Source of the DNA: Kitasatospora xanthocidica
GTDB taxonomy: Bacteria > Actinomycetota > Actinomycetes > Streptomycetales > Streptomycetaceae
DNA length: 64,000 nucleotides
Reading direction: 5' to 3'
NCBI RefSeq assembly: GCF_014656195.1
Contig: NZ_BNBY01000003.1
Span: 337,908-401,907, forward strand
Each line of letters starts with the position of its first letter. Position 1 is the stretch's first letter. The position numbers were made by a program, and so were the translations under genes. Below the pieces are notes generated by a model that was not told the origin of the DNA, searched no databases, and saw nothing but the letters and a program-made list of their open reading frames with translations. Below are positions 16,211 through 24,837 of this stretch, piece by piece.

Positions 16211-18934
16211 TCAGATGAACCGCCACAGGTGGTCGCTGGTGCCGTTGTCGTCCCAGAGCACGGCCTGCGCCCCCGCGGTGGTGGAGGCGCCGGAGATGCC
16301 GAGGACGCGGCCGCCGTTGGCGCACTGGATCCTGAAGGTGTCGCCACCGCCGTGGCGCAGGCGCCACCGGTGGTCGGCGGCGCCGTTGTCGGCCCACTGG
16401 ACGATCCGGGTGCCGTTGGCGGTGCCGCCGTTCTCCGTGGCGAGGACCTTGCCGCTGTTGGAGTTGCGCAGGCGCAGGTAGCCGCCGGTGTCGAGGGCGG
16501 CCGTCCAGAGGTGGTCGGCGGTGCCGTTGTCGTCCCACTGGAGGGCGAGGCCGCCGTCGGCGGTGGACATGTTCTGGACGCCGAGGACGAGTCCGCTGGC
16601 GACGTTCTGGATCCGCCTGGCGCCGACGGGGGCGAACTGCCACTGGCCGGCGGCGGCACCGCTGTCGGGCAGTTGTACCGCCGCGGCGCCCTGGGTGGTG
16701 GAGCCGCCGGCGATGCCGAGCAGCTTGCCGGTGTGGACGTTCTGGAGCTTGTGGTAGCCGTTGCCGGCGTCGACGACGGTCCACCGGTGGTCGGCGGTGC
16801 CCGAGTCGGCCCACTGGAGGATCGGGGCGTTGTCGGCGGTGGACATGTCCTTCACGCCGAGGACCTTGCCGCTGTTGAGGTTGCGCAGCCGCAGTGCGGT
16901 GCCGTCGACGACGAGGGCCCAGTTGTGGTCGGCGGTGCCGGTGTCGGCCCACTGCAGGGCGAGGCCGCCGTCGGCGGTGGACATGTTCTGGATGCCGAGG
17001 ACGAGCCCGCTGGCCGCGTTGACCAGCCGGAAGCTCGCGCCGTCGGTCCGCCAGTAGACGGTGTAGTTGAAGCCCTGGGCGTCGTGGAACGGTCCGAGGC
17101 CGACCGTCGCCCCGTTGGCGGTGGCCGTGAAGGCGAGGGCGGTGCTGCTGGTCCGGGTGATCGTGCTGGCGTCCAGGGCCGGGAGGGCGGACAGCGTGGT
17201 GCTGCCGTAGTTGCCGGCCAGGACGGCGGGGCCGTAGGTGATCGCCGCGACACCGGGGCTGTCGTTGGCGGCCTGGAGGGCCACCCGCATGGGGAGCTTC
17301 ACGGTGACGGTGTCGCCGGAGGCCCAGGACCGGGTGAGGGTGGCGTACGTGCCCGGGGTGGTCGCGACGCTCTGCGCGACGCCGTTGACGCTGACGCTGG
17401 CGCCCGAGGTCCACCCGGGGATGCGGACGCGCATGGACCATGTCCCGCCGGCGCTGCCGGTGACCTTGAGCGTCGTGGTGTCCTCGGCCGGGAACGCGGT
17501 GGTCTGGGTGACCGTGATGCCCCGGTCGGTCCAGTCCAGGACGGACGGGAGGAACAGGTTCACCGTGAGGGTGGTGCCGTCGTGGAAGTAGATGGAGTCC
17601 ATCAGCTTGGTGTTGGACTCGATGCCCGTTCCCTGGCAGCACCAGAACGTGCCGTAGTCGGTGCTCCAGGTGCCGCCGCCCCAGGCCGGGCCCTTGCCCC
17701 GGCGGCTGCCCGGGTTGAGGGAGGTGAAGTACGTGATGTGGCCGTGCGGGTCGGCCGGGTTCTGGGCGCCGACGACGTGGTTGAGCAGTGCCTTCTCGTA
17801 GAAGTCGAAGTACGAGGCCCGGTCCGGGCTCAGCTGCCACAGTTCCCGGGTGAGCTTGAGCATGTTGTAGGAGTTGCAGAGCTCGCAGGTGTCGTCGGTG
17901 AGGTAGCCGGAGATGGCGTTCGCGGGCCGGAAGTGCTCCGCCTGGCTGTTGCCGCCGATGGCGTAGGTGTGCGAGCCGGTGGTGATCGCCCAGGCGTTGG
18001 CGGCGATGTCGCGGTAGCGGGTCGTCCCGGTGGCCTTGTACTCGCGGACGGCTCCGATCCACTTGGGCACCTGCGTGTTGGCGTGCAAGCCGCTGAGCTG
18101 GTCCAGGTTGGCGGCGAGCGGGTCGAAGACCGCGGCGTGGTCGAACCGCTGAGCGGTGGTCAGCCAGCGTGCGTCGCCGCTCTGTTGGTAGAGATCGGCC
18201 AGCACCTCGTTCATGCCGCCGAACTCGGTGCCCAGCATCGACTGCATCGTGCCGTAACTGAGCGCGGCGGTGCGGCGGTCGACCCAGTCGGCGAGTGCGA
18301 GGAGCACGTCGCGGGCCTGGGTGCTGCCCAGGAGGCGCCACACGTCGAGCAGTCCGGCCATGGTCTTGTGGACGCAGTAGTACGGGACGTTGCCGTTGCT
18401 CAGCCTGCCCGCTTCGAGGCTGGCGAAGTCGGACTCGGGGAAGCCCGACAGGTAGCCGGCCGAGAAGCCCGCGGCGGCGTTGTTGGCCTGGCACTTGGCG
18501 AGTTCGGCCACCATCCGGTTGGCCTTGTCGCGGCAGACGGTGTCCCCGAGCGCGGCGGCGGCCTGGGCCCACGCCGTGAGGAAGTGGCCCTGCACGTGGG
18601 TGCGGAAGGGGAATCCCGGGTCGTCCCAACCTCCGTTCGTGGCAGCGGCGTTGGTGGAGAGCCGGTGGTTGGCGCGGAAGTTGTACAGCAGGCGGTCGAC
18701 GTCGACGAAGCGGAGGTACGCCAGGGTGCGGTTCTGGTTGTCGAGCCACCGGCTGCTGGTGAGCCGGACCTGGCCCAGCTCGAACGGGACCGTCGACACT
18801 CCGACGTCGGGCCTGGCCGGTCCCGTCTCCGCCGCGGCGGAGACGGGACCGAGTGCAGGGCCGGCGGCTGCGGCCACGGCCGCGACGCCGGTCGCCTTGA
18901 ACATGACACGGCGGCTGAAGGGGTGAGCCGGCAT
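16211..18934 (-). CDS. secreted GH127 beta-L-arabinofuranosidase with ricin-type lectin repeats
   Basis: 907 residues from ATG 18934. The N-terminus has a Tat/Sec-type signal (HPFSRRVMFKATGVAAVAAA) ending near ALGPVSAAAE. Residues ~50-620 form the GH127 catalytic domain, with the family's metal and nucleophile residues: E351 and C353 in DDTCELCNSYNMLKL and the CC pair at 432-433 in WCCQGTGIES. Residues ~635-907 are two ricin B-like lectin units with repeated LQWADTGTADHNW / LQWDDNGTADHLW motifs. It probably binds and debranches arabinose-containing plant polymers outside the cell. An upstream operator-like site suggests sugar control. Confidence 0.9.
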   Translation of the reverse strand: MPAHPFSRRVMFKATGVAAVAAAAGPALGPVSAAAETGPARPDVGVSTVPFELGQVRLTSSRWLDNQNRTLAYLRFVDVDRLLYNFRANHRLSTNAAATNGGWDDPGFPFRTHVQGHFLTAWAQAAAALGDTVCRDKANRMVAELAKCQANNAAAGFSAGYLSGFPESDFASLEAGRLSNGNVPYYCVHKTMAGLLDVWRLLGSTQARDVLLALADWVDRRTAALSYGTMQSMLGTEFGGMNEVLADLYQQSGDARWLTTAQRFDHAAVFDPLAANLDQLSGLHANTQVPKWIGAVREYKATGTTRYRDIAANAWAITTGSHTYAIGGNSQAEHFRPANAISGYLTDDTCELCNSYNMLKLTRELWQLSPDRASYFDFYEKALLNHVVGAQNPADPHGHITYFTSLNPGSRRGKGPAWGGGTWSTDYGTFWCCQGTGIESNTKLMDSIYFHDGTTLTVNLFLPSVLDWTDRGITVTQTTAFPAEDTTTLKVTGSAGGTWSMRVRIPGWTSGASVSVNGVAQSVATTPGTYATLTRSWASGDTVTVKLPMRVALQAANDSPGVAAITYGPAVLAGNYGSTTLSALPALDASTITRTSSTALAFTATANGATVGLGPFHDAQGFNYTVYWRTDGASFRLVNAASGLVLGIQNMSTADGGLALQWADTGTADHNWALVVDGTALRLRNLNSGKVLGVKDMSTADNAPILQWADSGTADHRWTVVDAGNGYHKLQNVHTGKLLGIAGGSTTQGAAAVQLPDSGAAAGQWQFAPVGARRIQNVASGLVLGVQNMSTADGGLALQWDDNGTADHLWTAALDTGGYLRLRNSNSGKVLATENGGTANGTRIVQWADNGAADHRWRLRHGGGDTFRIQCANGGRVLGISGASTTAGAQAVLWDDNGTSDHLWRFI

Positions 18935-19864
18935 GGCGAACTCCACGGTACGTAAGAGGAGGGAACGGGGCGTGCAGCGGCCAAGGGGTCCGCACACAAA
19001 GGCTGTTCGGCTCCGACCGGCTACCGCGCGGGCAGGGCGCTACAGCGTGCCGAGTCCGACGTGGCCGGTGGACCTCCGGACGCCGGTCCCGCCGCCGGAG
19101 CGGCTGCCGACGGTGAAGCCGCAGTCCTTCGCGTGGGCGTGCGTCGTCACCCGGGGATCTTGGTGGGGCGCCCGCCTGGTTACAAGAGTGTTAACGCTCA
19201 CAATTGGCGTGTCAATGCTTTCGACGGCAGCGCCGACAAGGCCGCCCCCACCCCGGGCGCTCCCGCTCCGCTCCGCTCGGAGGCGGTCGGACGGCGGCGT
19301 GCGCGAGGCGCCTTCGTCCGGCGCGTCGGTACCGCGGTTGCCGACGCACGCGGATGAGCCGGTGACGATCGCCGCCCGCCGTCCGATCTTTCCCCACCGG
19401 CTTCGGGAATCTCCTCACCCGTCACATCGGCACCCGCCCCGGCACCTTCCGCCACATCCACCAGGGCCGATAGCGGTGCCGCGAAGGCCAGGTGGCGGGC
19501 GCGGCCGGTGCCGTTCGAAAGCGATTCGACGGTTCTTCGAGGGCGGTTCGACACTCGGCAGGTGAAAGAAATGTGCCCTCCCGCACAGAGTCTTGCCGCG
19601 CAGAGGTCCGATCATTACTACTGTCCCCAGACGCAAGGGCTTCGACGCTTCGCACCTGGGTCCGGCGAGCCCGGTGCTTGCGAGCAGAGGGGACCGAGCA
19701 CCGTTCCCGCAGTTCCTGAGCGCGCCACCTCGGACGGGGCCGAGCCGCGCCGTCCCGAGCCCGAACTCGCCGGCCAGCGACACCTCGTAGCGACACCTCG
19801 CCGCGCCGGATCCCGCCACCAGACCGGGGTCCGGTACCACCCATCGCCGTCCTTGGAGGGACAC
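18935..19864. other. long divergent control region between two glycosidase genes
   Basis: 930 bases separate the divergent GH127 and GH12 genes. Frames here lack coding character. It holds the GH127 promoter/operator near 19190 and presumably the GH12 promoter nearer 19800. Confidence 0.55.
19187..19215 (-). promoter_or_regulatory. predicted GH127 promoter with overlapping LacI-type operator
   Basis: On the minus strand TTGACA (19215-19210) is a consensus -35, with AACACT as a weak -10 seventeen bases on. Between and overlapping them, TGTTAACGCTCACA (plus strand 19189-19202) is a CG-centred imperfect palindrome with half sites TGTTAAC/TGTGAGC, the form used by LacI-family sugar repressors. 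The position over the -10 fits repression of GH127 in the absence of inducer. Confidence 0.5.
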
Positions 19865-20629
19865 ATGAGATGGCACACCCGTAAATCCATCAGCGGAAGG
19901 TCGGCCGGGTTCGGCCGGCTGGCCCTGGCCGTCGCCGTGATCGCCGGGTTCCTGAGCCTCGCGTCCCCGGCGCAGGCCCAGGTGGACTCCACCTGCGACA
20001 AGGGGGGTCAGTACACCCAGGGCAGTTGGACGATCTACAACAACATCTGGGGCCAGAACGCCGGTTGGCAGTGCCAGACCGTCAACAGCATCAAGTCCTG
20101 GTACGTCGACGCCGACCACTCCGGCGGCGGGGTCAAGTCCTACCCGAACACCTCGGTCCGACCCCAGACGCCGCTGTCGCAGTTGAACTCTGCGGGCTTC
20201 TGGTACAACACGTCGTCGGCGCCCGTCGCCGGCGGTGACTGGTGGAACTGGACGAGCGACTTCTGGTCGACCGGCAGCCAGGACGAGATCATGGTCTTCA
20301 CCAGCTGGTCCGGGACGGCAGGCGGCTGGGGAAGGCAGATCGCGTCCAACGTGACCATCGGCGGCATCCTGTACGCGTCGGTCTGGCAGGCCGATCCCGG
20401 CTGGAACGTCCTGCAGCTCATCCCCGCCCAGCAGAGCAACACCGGCACCATCGACGCCTCGGCGGTCTGGCGATGGGCCGCGTCGCAGCACCTCCTGCGC
20501 AACACCAACTTCGACACGATGCAGTTCGGCATCGAGATCACCTCGACCAGCGGCACTCAGAAGCGCTACTCACTGAACGCCTACAGCGCCTGGTGGAACA
20601 ACACCTCCGGCGGCGGATCGAGCATCTAG
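19865..20629 (+). CDS. secreted GH12 endoglucanase/xyloglucanase
   Basis: 254 residues from ATG 19865 with GGAGGG upstream. The Sec signal (LALAVAVIAGFLSLASPAQA) is cleaved after AQA. The mature protein is the GH12 jelly roll alone, with no carbohydrate-binding module: TQGSWTIYNNIWGQNAGWQC, then SQDEIMVFTSW (nucleophile Glu) and FGIEITSTSG (acid/base Glu). GH12 enzymes cleave beta-1,4-glucan or xyloglucan. It is divergent from GH127, consistent with joint plant-wall degradation. Confidence 0.85.
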   Translation: MRWHTRKSISGRSAGFGRLALAVAVIAGFLSLASPAQAQVDSTCDKGGQYTQGSWTIYNNIWGQNAGWQCQTVNSIKSWYVDADHSGGGVKSYPNTSVRPQTPLSQLNSAGFWYNTSSAPVAGGDWWNWTSDFWSTGSQDEIMVFTSWSGTAGGWGRQIASNVTIGGILYASVWQADPGWNVLQLIPAQQSNTGTIDASAVWRWAASQHLLRNTNFDTMQFGIEITSTSGTQKRYSLNAYSAWWNNTSGGGSSI

Positions 20630-20690
20630 CCCCGTACTTCGCGGGTAGCCGCACGACGCGCGACCCGACGGTGCACTCCGTCCGCGTACA

Positions 20691-20765
20691 GGGGGCGAAC
20701 GCCGGAGCGTTCCCCCGACGCACACCCTTCCGCCGGGCCTCGAACGACAGGGTCCGGCGGAAAGG
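20691..20765. terminator. two hairpins between convergent genes
   Basis: A bulged hairpin at 20691-20716 (GGGGG...AACGC / GCGTTCCCCC) and a longer one with 12-base arms at 20725-20736 and 20754-20765 (11 of 12 pairs). They sit between the stops of GH12 (plus) and the reductase (minus), so they likely act as bidirectional terminators. Confidence 0.65.
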
Positions 20766-20783
20766 CATGCGGAGTCCTCGAAT

Positions 20784-21473
20784 TCAGGCGGGGAATGCCC
20801 CCGTGCTGCCTTCCGCGTCCTGGTGGCCCGGTCCGGCCGCGTACGCCAGCGGAGGTGCGATGGCCTGGGCGTCCACTCCCTCACCGACCCACAGGCCGAT
20901 GAACAGCGCGGCCGTCGCCTCCAGGAGAGCCGCACGGTCGAGTCCGCCGCCGGCCACGGGTTCGCACCCCACGTCCCGCACCAGCTCACGCACGCGCGCG
21001 AGGGCCGTCCCGTCGTCCCCGCACACCGGAACAGCCAGTGGCCGCCCGTCGAAGACGGGCGGCCGCATGCGCCACACGTCCTCGTGGCAGAGGTTGAAGG
21101 CCTTGACCACGTGGGCTCCCGGCGCCGCCGCGGCCAGCTGCCGCGCGGCCGAGGGGCCTCCCTCCGTCAGCAGCCGGAAGCCCTGCCCGACCGGGTTGGA
21201 GCAGTCGAGCAGCACCTTGCCCTCCAGGGCCGCGCGAAGGTCCCGTACCACCTCCACTCCCGCCCCGAAGGGCAGCGCGGCCAACACCACCTCCTGAGCG
21301 GACTCGGCCGCCGCTCGCAGACCGGCATGCTTCGCGCCGCCCGTGCGCGTCGCGAGCAGCTCCGCCCTGTGCGGGTCCCGTCCCCCGATGATCACCTCGT
21401 GCCCGGCCCGCACCCAGTGGGTGGCGAGGGCGTCGGCCATGTTGCCCGTACCCAGTACACCGATTCTCATCAT
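20784..21473 (-). CDS. NAD(P)-binding F420-reductase-like protein
   Basis: 229 residues from ATG 21473. The N-terminal Rossmann motif is MMRIGVLGTGNMADALATHW (GxGxxA), followed by HEVIIGGRDPHRA, as in NADPH:F420 oxidoreductase-like and ProC-like dehydrogenases. The central motifs VVLAALPFGAG and GKVLLDCSNPVGQGF match the Npx/F420-reductase family. It is divergent from an HxlR regulator 60 bases away, a common regulator-oxidoreductase pairing. Whether it uses F420 is not shown. Confidence 0.85.
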   Translation of the reverse strand: MMRIGVLGTGNMADALATHWVRAGHEVIIGGRDPHRAELLATRTGGAKHAGLRAAAESAQEVVLAALPFGAGVEVVRDLRAALEGKVLLDCSNPVGQGFRLLTEGGPSAARQLAAAAPGAHVVKAFNLCHEDVWRMRPPVFDGRPLAVPVCGDDGTALARVRELVRDVGCEPVAGGGLDRAALLEATAALFIGLWVGEGVDAQAIAPPLAYAAGPGHQDAEGSTGAFPA

Positions 21474-21535
21474 GCATCCTCTCTCCGTGCCTGCTTCGAC
21501 CGTTCACACCGACGCTAGAAGGCCCGTCGGGCACC

Positions 21536-21925
21536 ATGTGGTACGTGACGACCGACGCCTTCCTCGCCGACTGCCGCGCCCGCCTCGCCTTCGACCTGCT
21601 CTCCAACACCTGGAACGCCGTGGTGCTCTGGGCGCTGCGCGACGGCCCCAGGCGCCCCGCCGAACTACGGGAGCGGATCGGGGGCATCAGCTCCAAGGTC
21701 CTCACCGAGACCCTGCGCCGGCTGCAGTCCAACGGGCTGGTCGATCGGCAGGCACACCCTGGCGCACCATCACGGGTCGAGTACCGGCTCACCGCTCTGG
21801 GCCGGACCCTGCTGGCGCCCATCGACGCCCTGGGCGCATGGGCCTTCGAGCACGGCGACGAGGTCATGGCGGCCCAGGAGGCGGCATGCGCTTCCGCCCC
21901 GGAGCCCCCTCCTGCCACCTGTTAG
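21536..21925 (+). CDS. HxlR-family winged-helix transcriptional regulator
   Basis: 129 residues. The HxlR fold is evident in LLSNTWNAVVLWALRDGPRR, PAELRERIGGISSKVLTETLRRLQ (recognition helix) and NGLVDRQAHPGAPSRVEYRLT (wing). It lacks the usual N-terminal Cys. The start is at ATG 21536, though a GTG nine bases later is possible. It is divergent from the NAD(P)-binding reductase and likely controls it. A perfect hairpin terminator follows. Confidence 0.88.
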   Translation: MWYVTTDAFLADCRARLAFDLLSNTWNAVVLWALRDGPRRPAELRERIGGISSKVLTETLRRLQSNGLVDRQAHPGAPSRVEYRLTALGRTLLAPIDALGAWAFEHGDEVMAAQEAACASAPEPPPATC

Positions 21926-21969
21926 ACCGGTCCACGGCGTCAAGGCGGACGCCGGCAGATGACAGGCGA

Positions 21970-21994
21970 AGCCCCAGGCCAGAGGCCTGGGGCT
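21970..21994 (+). terminator. hairpin terminator after HxlR gene
   Basis: Perfect 11-bp arms AGCCCCAGGCC (21970-21980) and GGCCTGGGGCT (21984-21994) with a 3-base loop, 45 bases after the HxlR stop. A strong intrinsic-type terminator. Confidence 0.85.
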
Positions 21995-22167
21995 GGCCTT
22001 GTGCGCGCCCGGTTCCCGCAGCGGTCGGCCGACCAGCGGGTCCGGCTCCCCCGCGCACGCCGGAACGGGACCGGCCGGACCGTCACGCACGGTGACGGCG
22101 AGTCCGTCGGCGCGGGGTTCATCACGATCAGGTTTCAGCCATCGGCTCGGGTCTTGCCGTGCGGGCA

Positions 22168-22213
22168 TGTAATCGATTCCAATCGTGTTCACACGTCGAT
22201 GTAATCGATTCCA
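22168..22213 (+). promoter_or_regulatory. two LacI-type operators in front of the ribose operon
   Basis: TGTAATCGATTCCA occurs at 22168-22181 and again at 22200-22213. Each is a CG-centred near-palindrome (half sites TGTAATC / TGGAATC). The centres are 32 bp apart, about three helical turns, so two dimers could bind the same face. The second copy abuts the ribosome site of rbsR, so RbsR probably represses its own operon. Confidence 0.8.
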
Positions 22214-22231
22214 CGAGGAGGTGGGGCGGCT

Positions 22232-23320
22232 GTGACGAGCATCAAGGACGTCGCCGCGGAGGCAGGTGTGTCCGTCGCCACTGTCTCGCGTGTCCTGAAT
22301 GAGCACCCTTCGGTGAGCGAGGACGCGCGGGCGCGGGTGCTGGCCGCCGTCGCGTCGCTCAGGTACCGGCCCAACGCCGTGGCGCGGTCGCTGCGCACCG
22401 ATCAGACCCACACCCTGGGCCTCGTGATCAGCGACGTGCTGAATCCGTACTTCACCGAGCTCGCACGCTCCGTGGAGGAAGAGGCGCGGGCGCTGGGGTA
22501 CAGCGTGATCATCGGGAACGCCGACGAGCGGCCGGAACTGCAGGACCACCACGTACGGACGCTGCTGGACCGCCGGATCGACGGGCTGCTGGTCTCCCCC
22601 ACCGACGGCGGGTCGCCGCTCATGCTGGACGCCGCCCGGGCCGGGACGCCGATGGTGTTCGTGGACCGGTGGATCCCCGGCGTCGACGTGCCGGTGGTGC
22701 GGGCGGACGGGCGGAGTGCCGTACGGGACCTCGTCGCGCACCTGCACCGGCTGGGGCACCGACGGCTGGCGATCATCGCCGGGCCGGCGGCCACCACGAC
22801 CGGGCAGGAGCGTGTGGAGGCGTTCCGCGAGGCGCTGGAGGAGTACGGCCTCGACCTGCCGGACCAGTACATCGGCCAAGGCGACTTCCAGGCCGACAGC
22901 GGCCGGCGGGCGACCGAGCGGTTCCTCGACCTCGCCGAGCCCCCGCAGGTCGTGTTCGCGGCGGACAACCTGATGGCGCTGGGAGCCCTGGACGCCGTTC
23001 GCGCCCGTGGTCTGCGGGTGCCGGACGACATCGCGCTCGCCGCGTTCGACGACATCCGCTGGTTCGTGCACACGGACCCGCCGATCACCGCGATCGCCCA
23101 GCCCACGGGCGAGCTGGGCCGGGCCGCCGTGCGCGCGCTCGTGGACCGCATCGAGGGGCGGGCGCCGCGATCCGTGACGCTCCCCGCCCGTCTCGTCGTC
23201 CGCCGCTCGTGCGGCGAGCCCCCCACGACGAACGAGACCCCGGCGACGAGCGAGCACCCCTCGACGAACGAGACCCCGGCGACCAACGAGAACCCCGTAA
23301 CGAACAGGAGCCAGTCGTGA
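22232..23320 (+). CDS. rbsR: LacI-family ribose operon repressor
   Basis: 362 residues from GTG 22232 with GAGGAGG upstream. The N-terminal HTH is canonical (SIKDVAAEAGVSVATVSRVL), followed by a hinge and periplasmic-binding-like domain with LGLVISDVLNPYFTELARSV, FVDRWIPGVDVPVV and AAFDDIRWFVHTDPPITAIA. The C-terminal ~30 residues are a Thr/Asn/Glu-rich repeat tail (TNETPATSEHPSTNETPATN) not typical of LacI proteins. It overlaps rbsA by four bases. Two operators lie directly upstream, implying autoregulation with ribose or a derivative as inducer. Confidence 0.92.
   Translation: MTSIKDVAAEAGVSVATVSRVLNEHPSVSEDARARVLAAVASLRYRPNAVARSLRTDQTHTLGLVISDVLNPYFTELARSVEEEARALGYSVIIGNADERPELQDHHVRTLLDRRIDGLLVSPTDGGSPLMLDAARAGTPMVFVDRWIPGVDVPVVRADGRSAVRDLVAHLHRLGHRRLAIIAGPAATTTGQERVEAFREALEEYGLDLPDQYIGQGDFQADSGRRATERFLDLAEPPQVVFAADNLMALGALDAVRARGLRVPDDIALAAFDDIRWFVHTDPPITAIAQPTGELGRAAVRALVDRIEGRAPRSVTLPARLVVRRSCGEPPTTNETPATSEHPSTNETPATNENPVTNRSQS
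23226..23301. repeat. 36-bp-period direct repeat at the end of rbsR
   Basis: A ~22-bp unit starting CGACGAACGAGACCCCGG recurs 36 bases apart (from 23226 and 23262), and a third degenerate copy follows. It encodes the repeated TNETPAT tail of RbsR. Confidence 0.85.
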
Positions 23321-24837
23321 GCGACCCGGACGAGTTGCTGCGCATCGAGGGCATACGGAAGTCCTTCCCCGGGGTGGTCGCGCTGGACGGCGTCGACTTC
23401 GACCTGCGGCGGGGCGAGGTCCATGTGCTGCTCGGTGAGAACGGCGCGGGAAAGAGCACCCTGATCAAGACGCTCTCCGGTGCCCACTCACCCGACGAGG
23501 GCCGCATCCTGGTCGGTGGTGAGGAGGTCCGCATCCATGGTGCGCAGGACTCCGAGCGGCTCGGGATCGCCACCATCTACCAGGAGTTCAACCTCGTCCC
23601 CGATCTGACGGTCGCCGAGAACATCTTCCTGGGGCGCCAGCCGCGCCGGTTCGGGATGATCGACCGGAAGCGGATGGAGGCGGACGCCTCGGAGCTGCTG
23701 GAGCGCGTCGGCCTCAGCGTGTCGCCCCGCGCGCGGGTGCGCGAACTGGGCATCGCGCGCCTGCAGATGGTCGAGATCGCGAAGGCGCTGAGCCTGGACA
23801 CCCGGGTTCTGATCATGGACGAGCCGACGGCCGTGCTGACCTCCGAGGAGGTCGAGAAGCTCTTCGTGATCGTGCGCAAGCTGCGCGAGGACGGCGTCGG
23901 GATCGTCTTCATCACGCACCACCTGGAGGAGATCGCCGCCCTCGGGGACCGGGTCACGGTCATCCGGGACGGCAGGTCGGTCGGCCAGGTGCCCGCCTCC
24001 ACGCCGGAGGAGGAGCTCGTCCGGCTGATGGTGGGCCGGTCCATCGACCAGCAGTACCCGCGCGAGCGGGCTGCCGCGGGCGACGCGCTGCTGTCCGTGG
24101 AGGGACTGTCCCGGGACGGTGTCTTCCACGACGTCAGCTTCGAGGTGCGGGCCGGCGAGGTCGTCGGCGTCGCGGGGCTGGTCGGGGCGGGTCGGACCGA
24201 GGTGGTCCGGGCCGTCTTCGGGGCCGACCCGTACGACCGCGGTACGGTCCGCGTCTCCGGGACTTCCCTGAAGCGGCACGACATCGGCGCCGCCATGACC
24301 GCGGGCATCGGGCTGGTGCCCGAGGACCGCAAGGGTCAGGGGCTCGTGCTCGACCAGTCGGTCGAGGAGAACCTCGGACTCGTCACGCTCAAGTCCGCCA
24401 CCAAGGCCGGAATCGTCGACCTCAGGGGCCAGCGCGACGCCGCCGCGCGGATCGCCGGGCAACTCGGCGTACGGATGGCCGGCCTCGGCCAGCAGGTGCG
24501 CACGCTGTCCGGTGGCAACCAGCAGAAGGTCGTCATCGGCAAGTGGCTCCTGGCCGACACCAAGGTGCTGATCCTCGACGAGCCCACCCGCGGCATCGAC
24601 GTCGGCGCCAAGGTCGAGATCTACCAGCTCATCAACGAACTGACGGCGGCCGGGGCCGCCGTACTCATGATCTCCAGCGATCTGCCCGAGGTGCTCGGCA
24701 TGAGCGACCGGGTGCTGGTGATGGCCCAGGGCCGGATCGCGGGCGAGTTGTCCGCGGACGAGGCCACGCAGGACGCGGTCATGTCGCTGGCCGTGAGCAT
24801 TCCCACTACCGAACTGGAGGCCCCCCGTGGCCGCTGA
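23317..24837 (+). CDS. rbsA: ribose ABC transporter, ATP-binding protein
   Basis: 506 residues from GTG 23317, overlapping the rbsR stop. Two fused ABC domains, as usual for sugar importers of the CUT2 class. The first has Walker [10 protein letters not shown], Walker [13 protein letters not shown] and H-loop FITHHLEE. The second has the CUT2-typical degenerate P-loop GLVGAGRTE, an intact signature LSGGNQQK and Walker [16 protein letters not shown]. It powers uptake of ribose through the fused permease. It overlaps the next gene by 11 bases. Confidence 0.95.
   Translation: MSDPDELLRIEGIRKSFPGVVALDGVDFDLRRGEVHVLLGENGAGKSTLIKTLSGAHSPDEGRILVGGEEVRIHGAQDSERLGIATIYQEFNLVPDLTVAENIFLGRQPRRFGMIDRKRMEADASELLERVGLSVSPRARVRELGIARLQMVEIAKALSLDTRVLIMDEPTAVLTSEEVEKLFVIVRKLREDGVGIVFITHHLEEIAALGDRVTVIRDGRSVGQVPASTPEEELVRLMVGRSIDQQYPRERAAAGDALLSVEGLSRDGVFHDVSFEVRAGEVVGVAGLVGAGRTEVVRAVFGADPYDRGTVRVSGTSLKRHDIGAAMTAGIGLVPEDRKGQGLVLDQSVEENLGLVTLKSATKAGIVDLRGQRDAAARIAGQLGVRMAGLGQQVRTLSGGNQQKVVIGKWLLADTKVLILDEPTRGIDVGAKVEIYQLINELTAAGAAVLMISSDLPEVLGMSDRVLVMAQGRIAGELSADEATQDAVMSLAVSIPTTELEAPRGR

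Noticed and set aside
15953..18955. 1000-codon open frame on the plus strand opposite GH127
   Set aside because: Antisense shadow of a GC-rich gene; the minus strand shows unambiguous GH127 and lectin motifs.
18933..19565. Plus-strand frame starting opposite the GH127 signal peptide
   Set aside because: Low-complexity Arg/Pro-rich translation without motifs, covering the promoter region.
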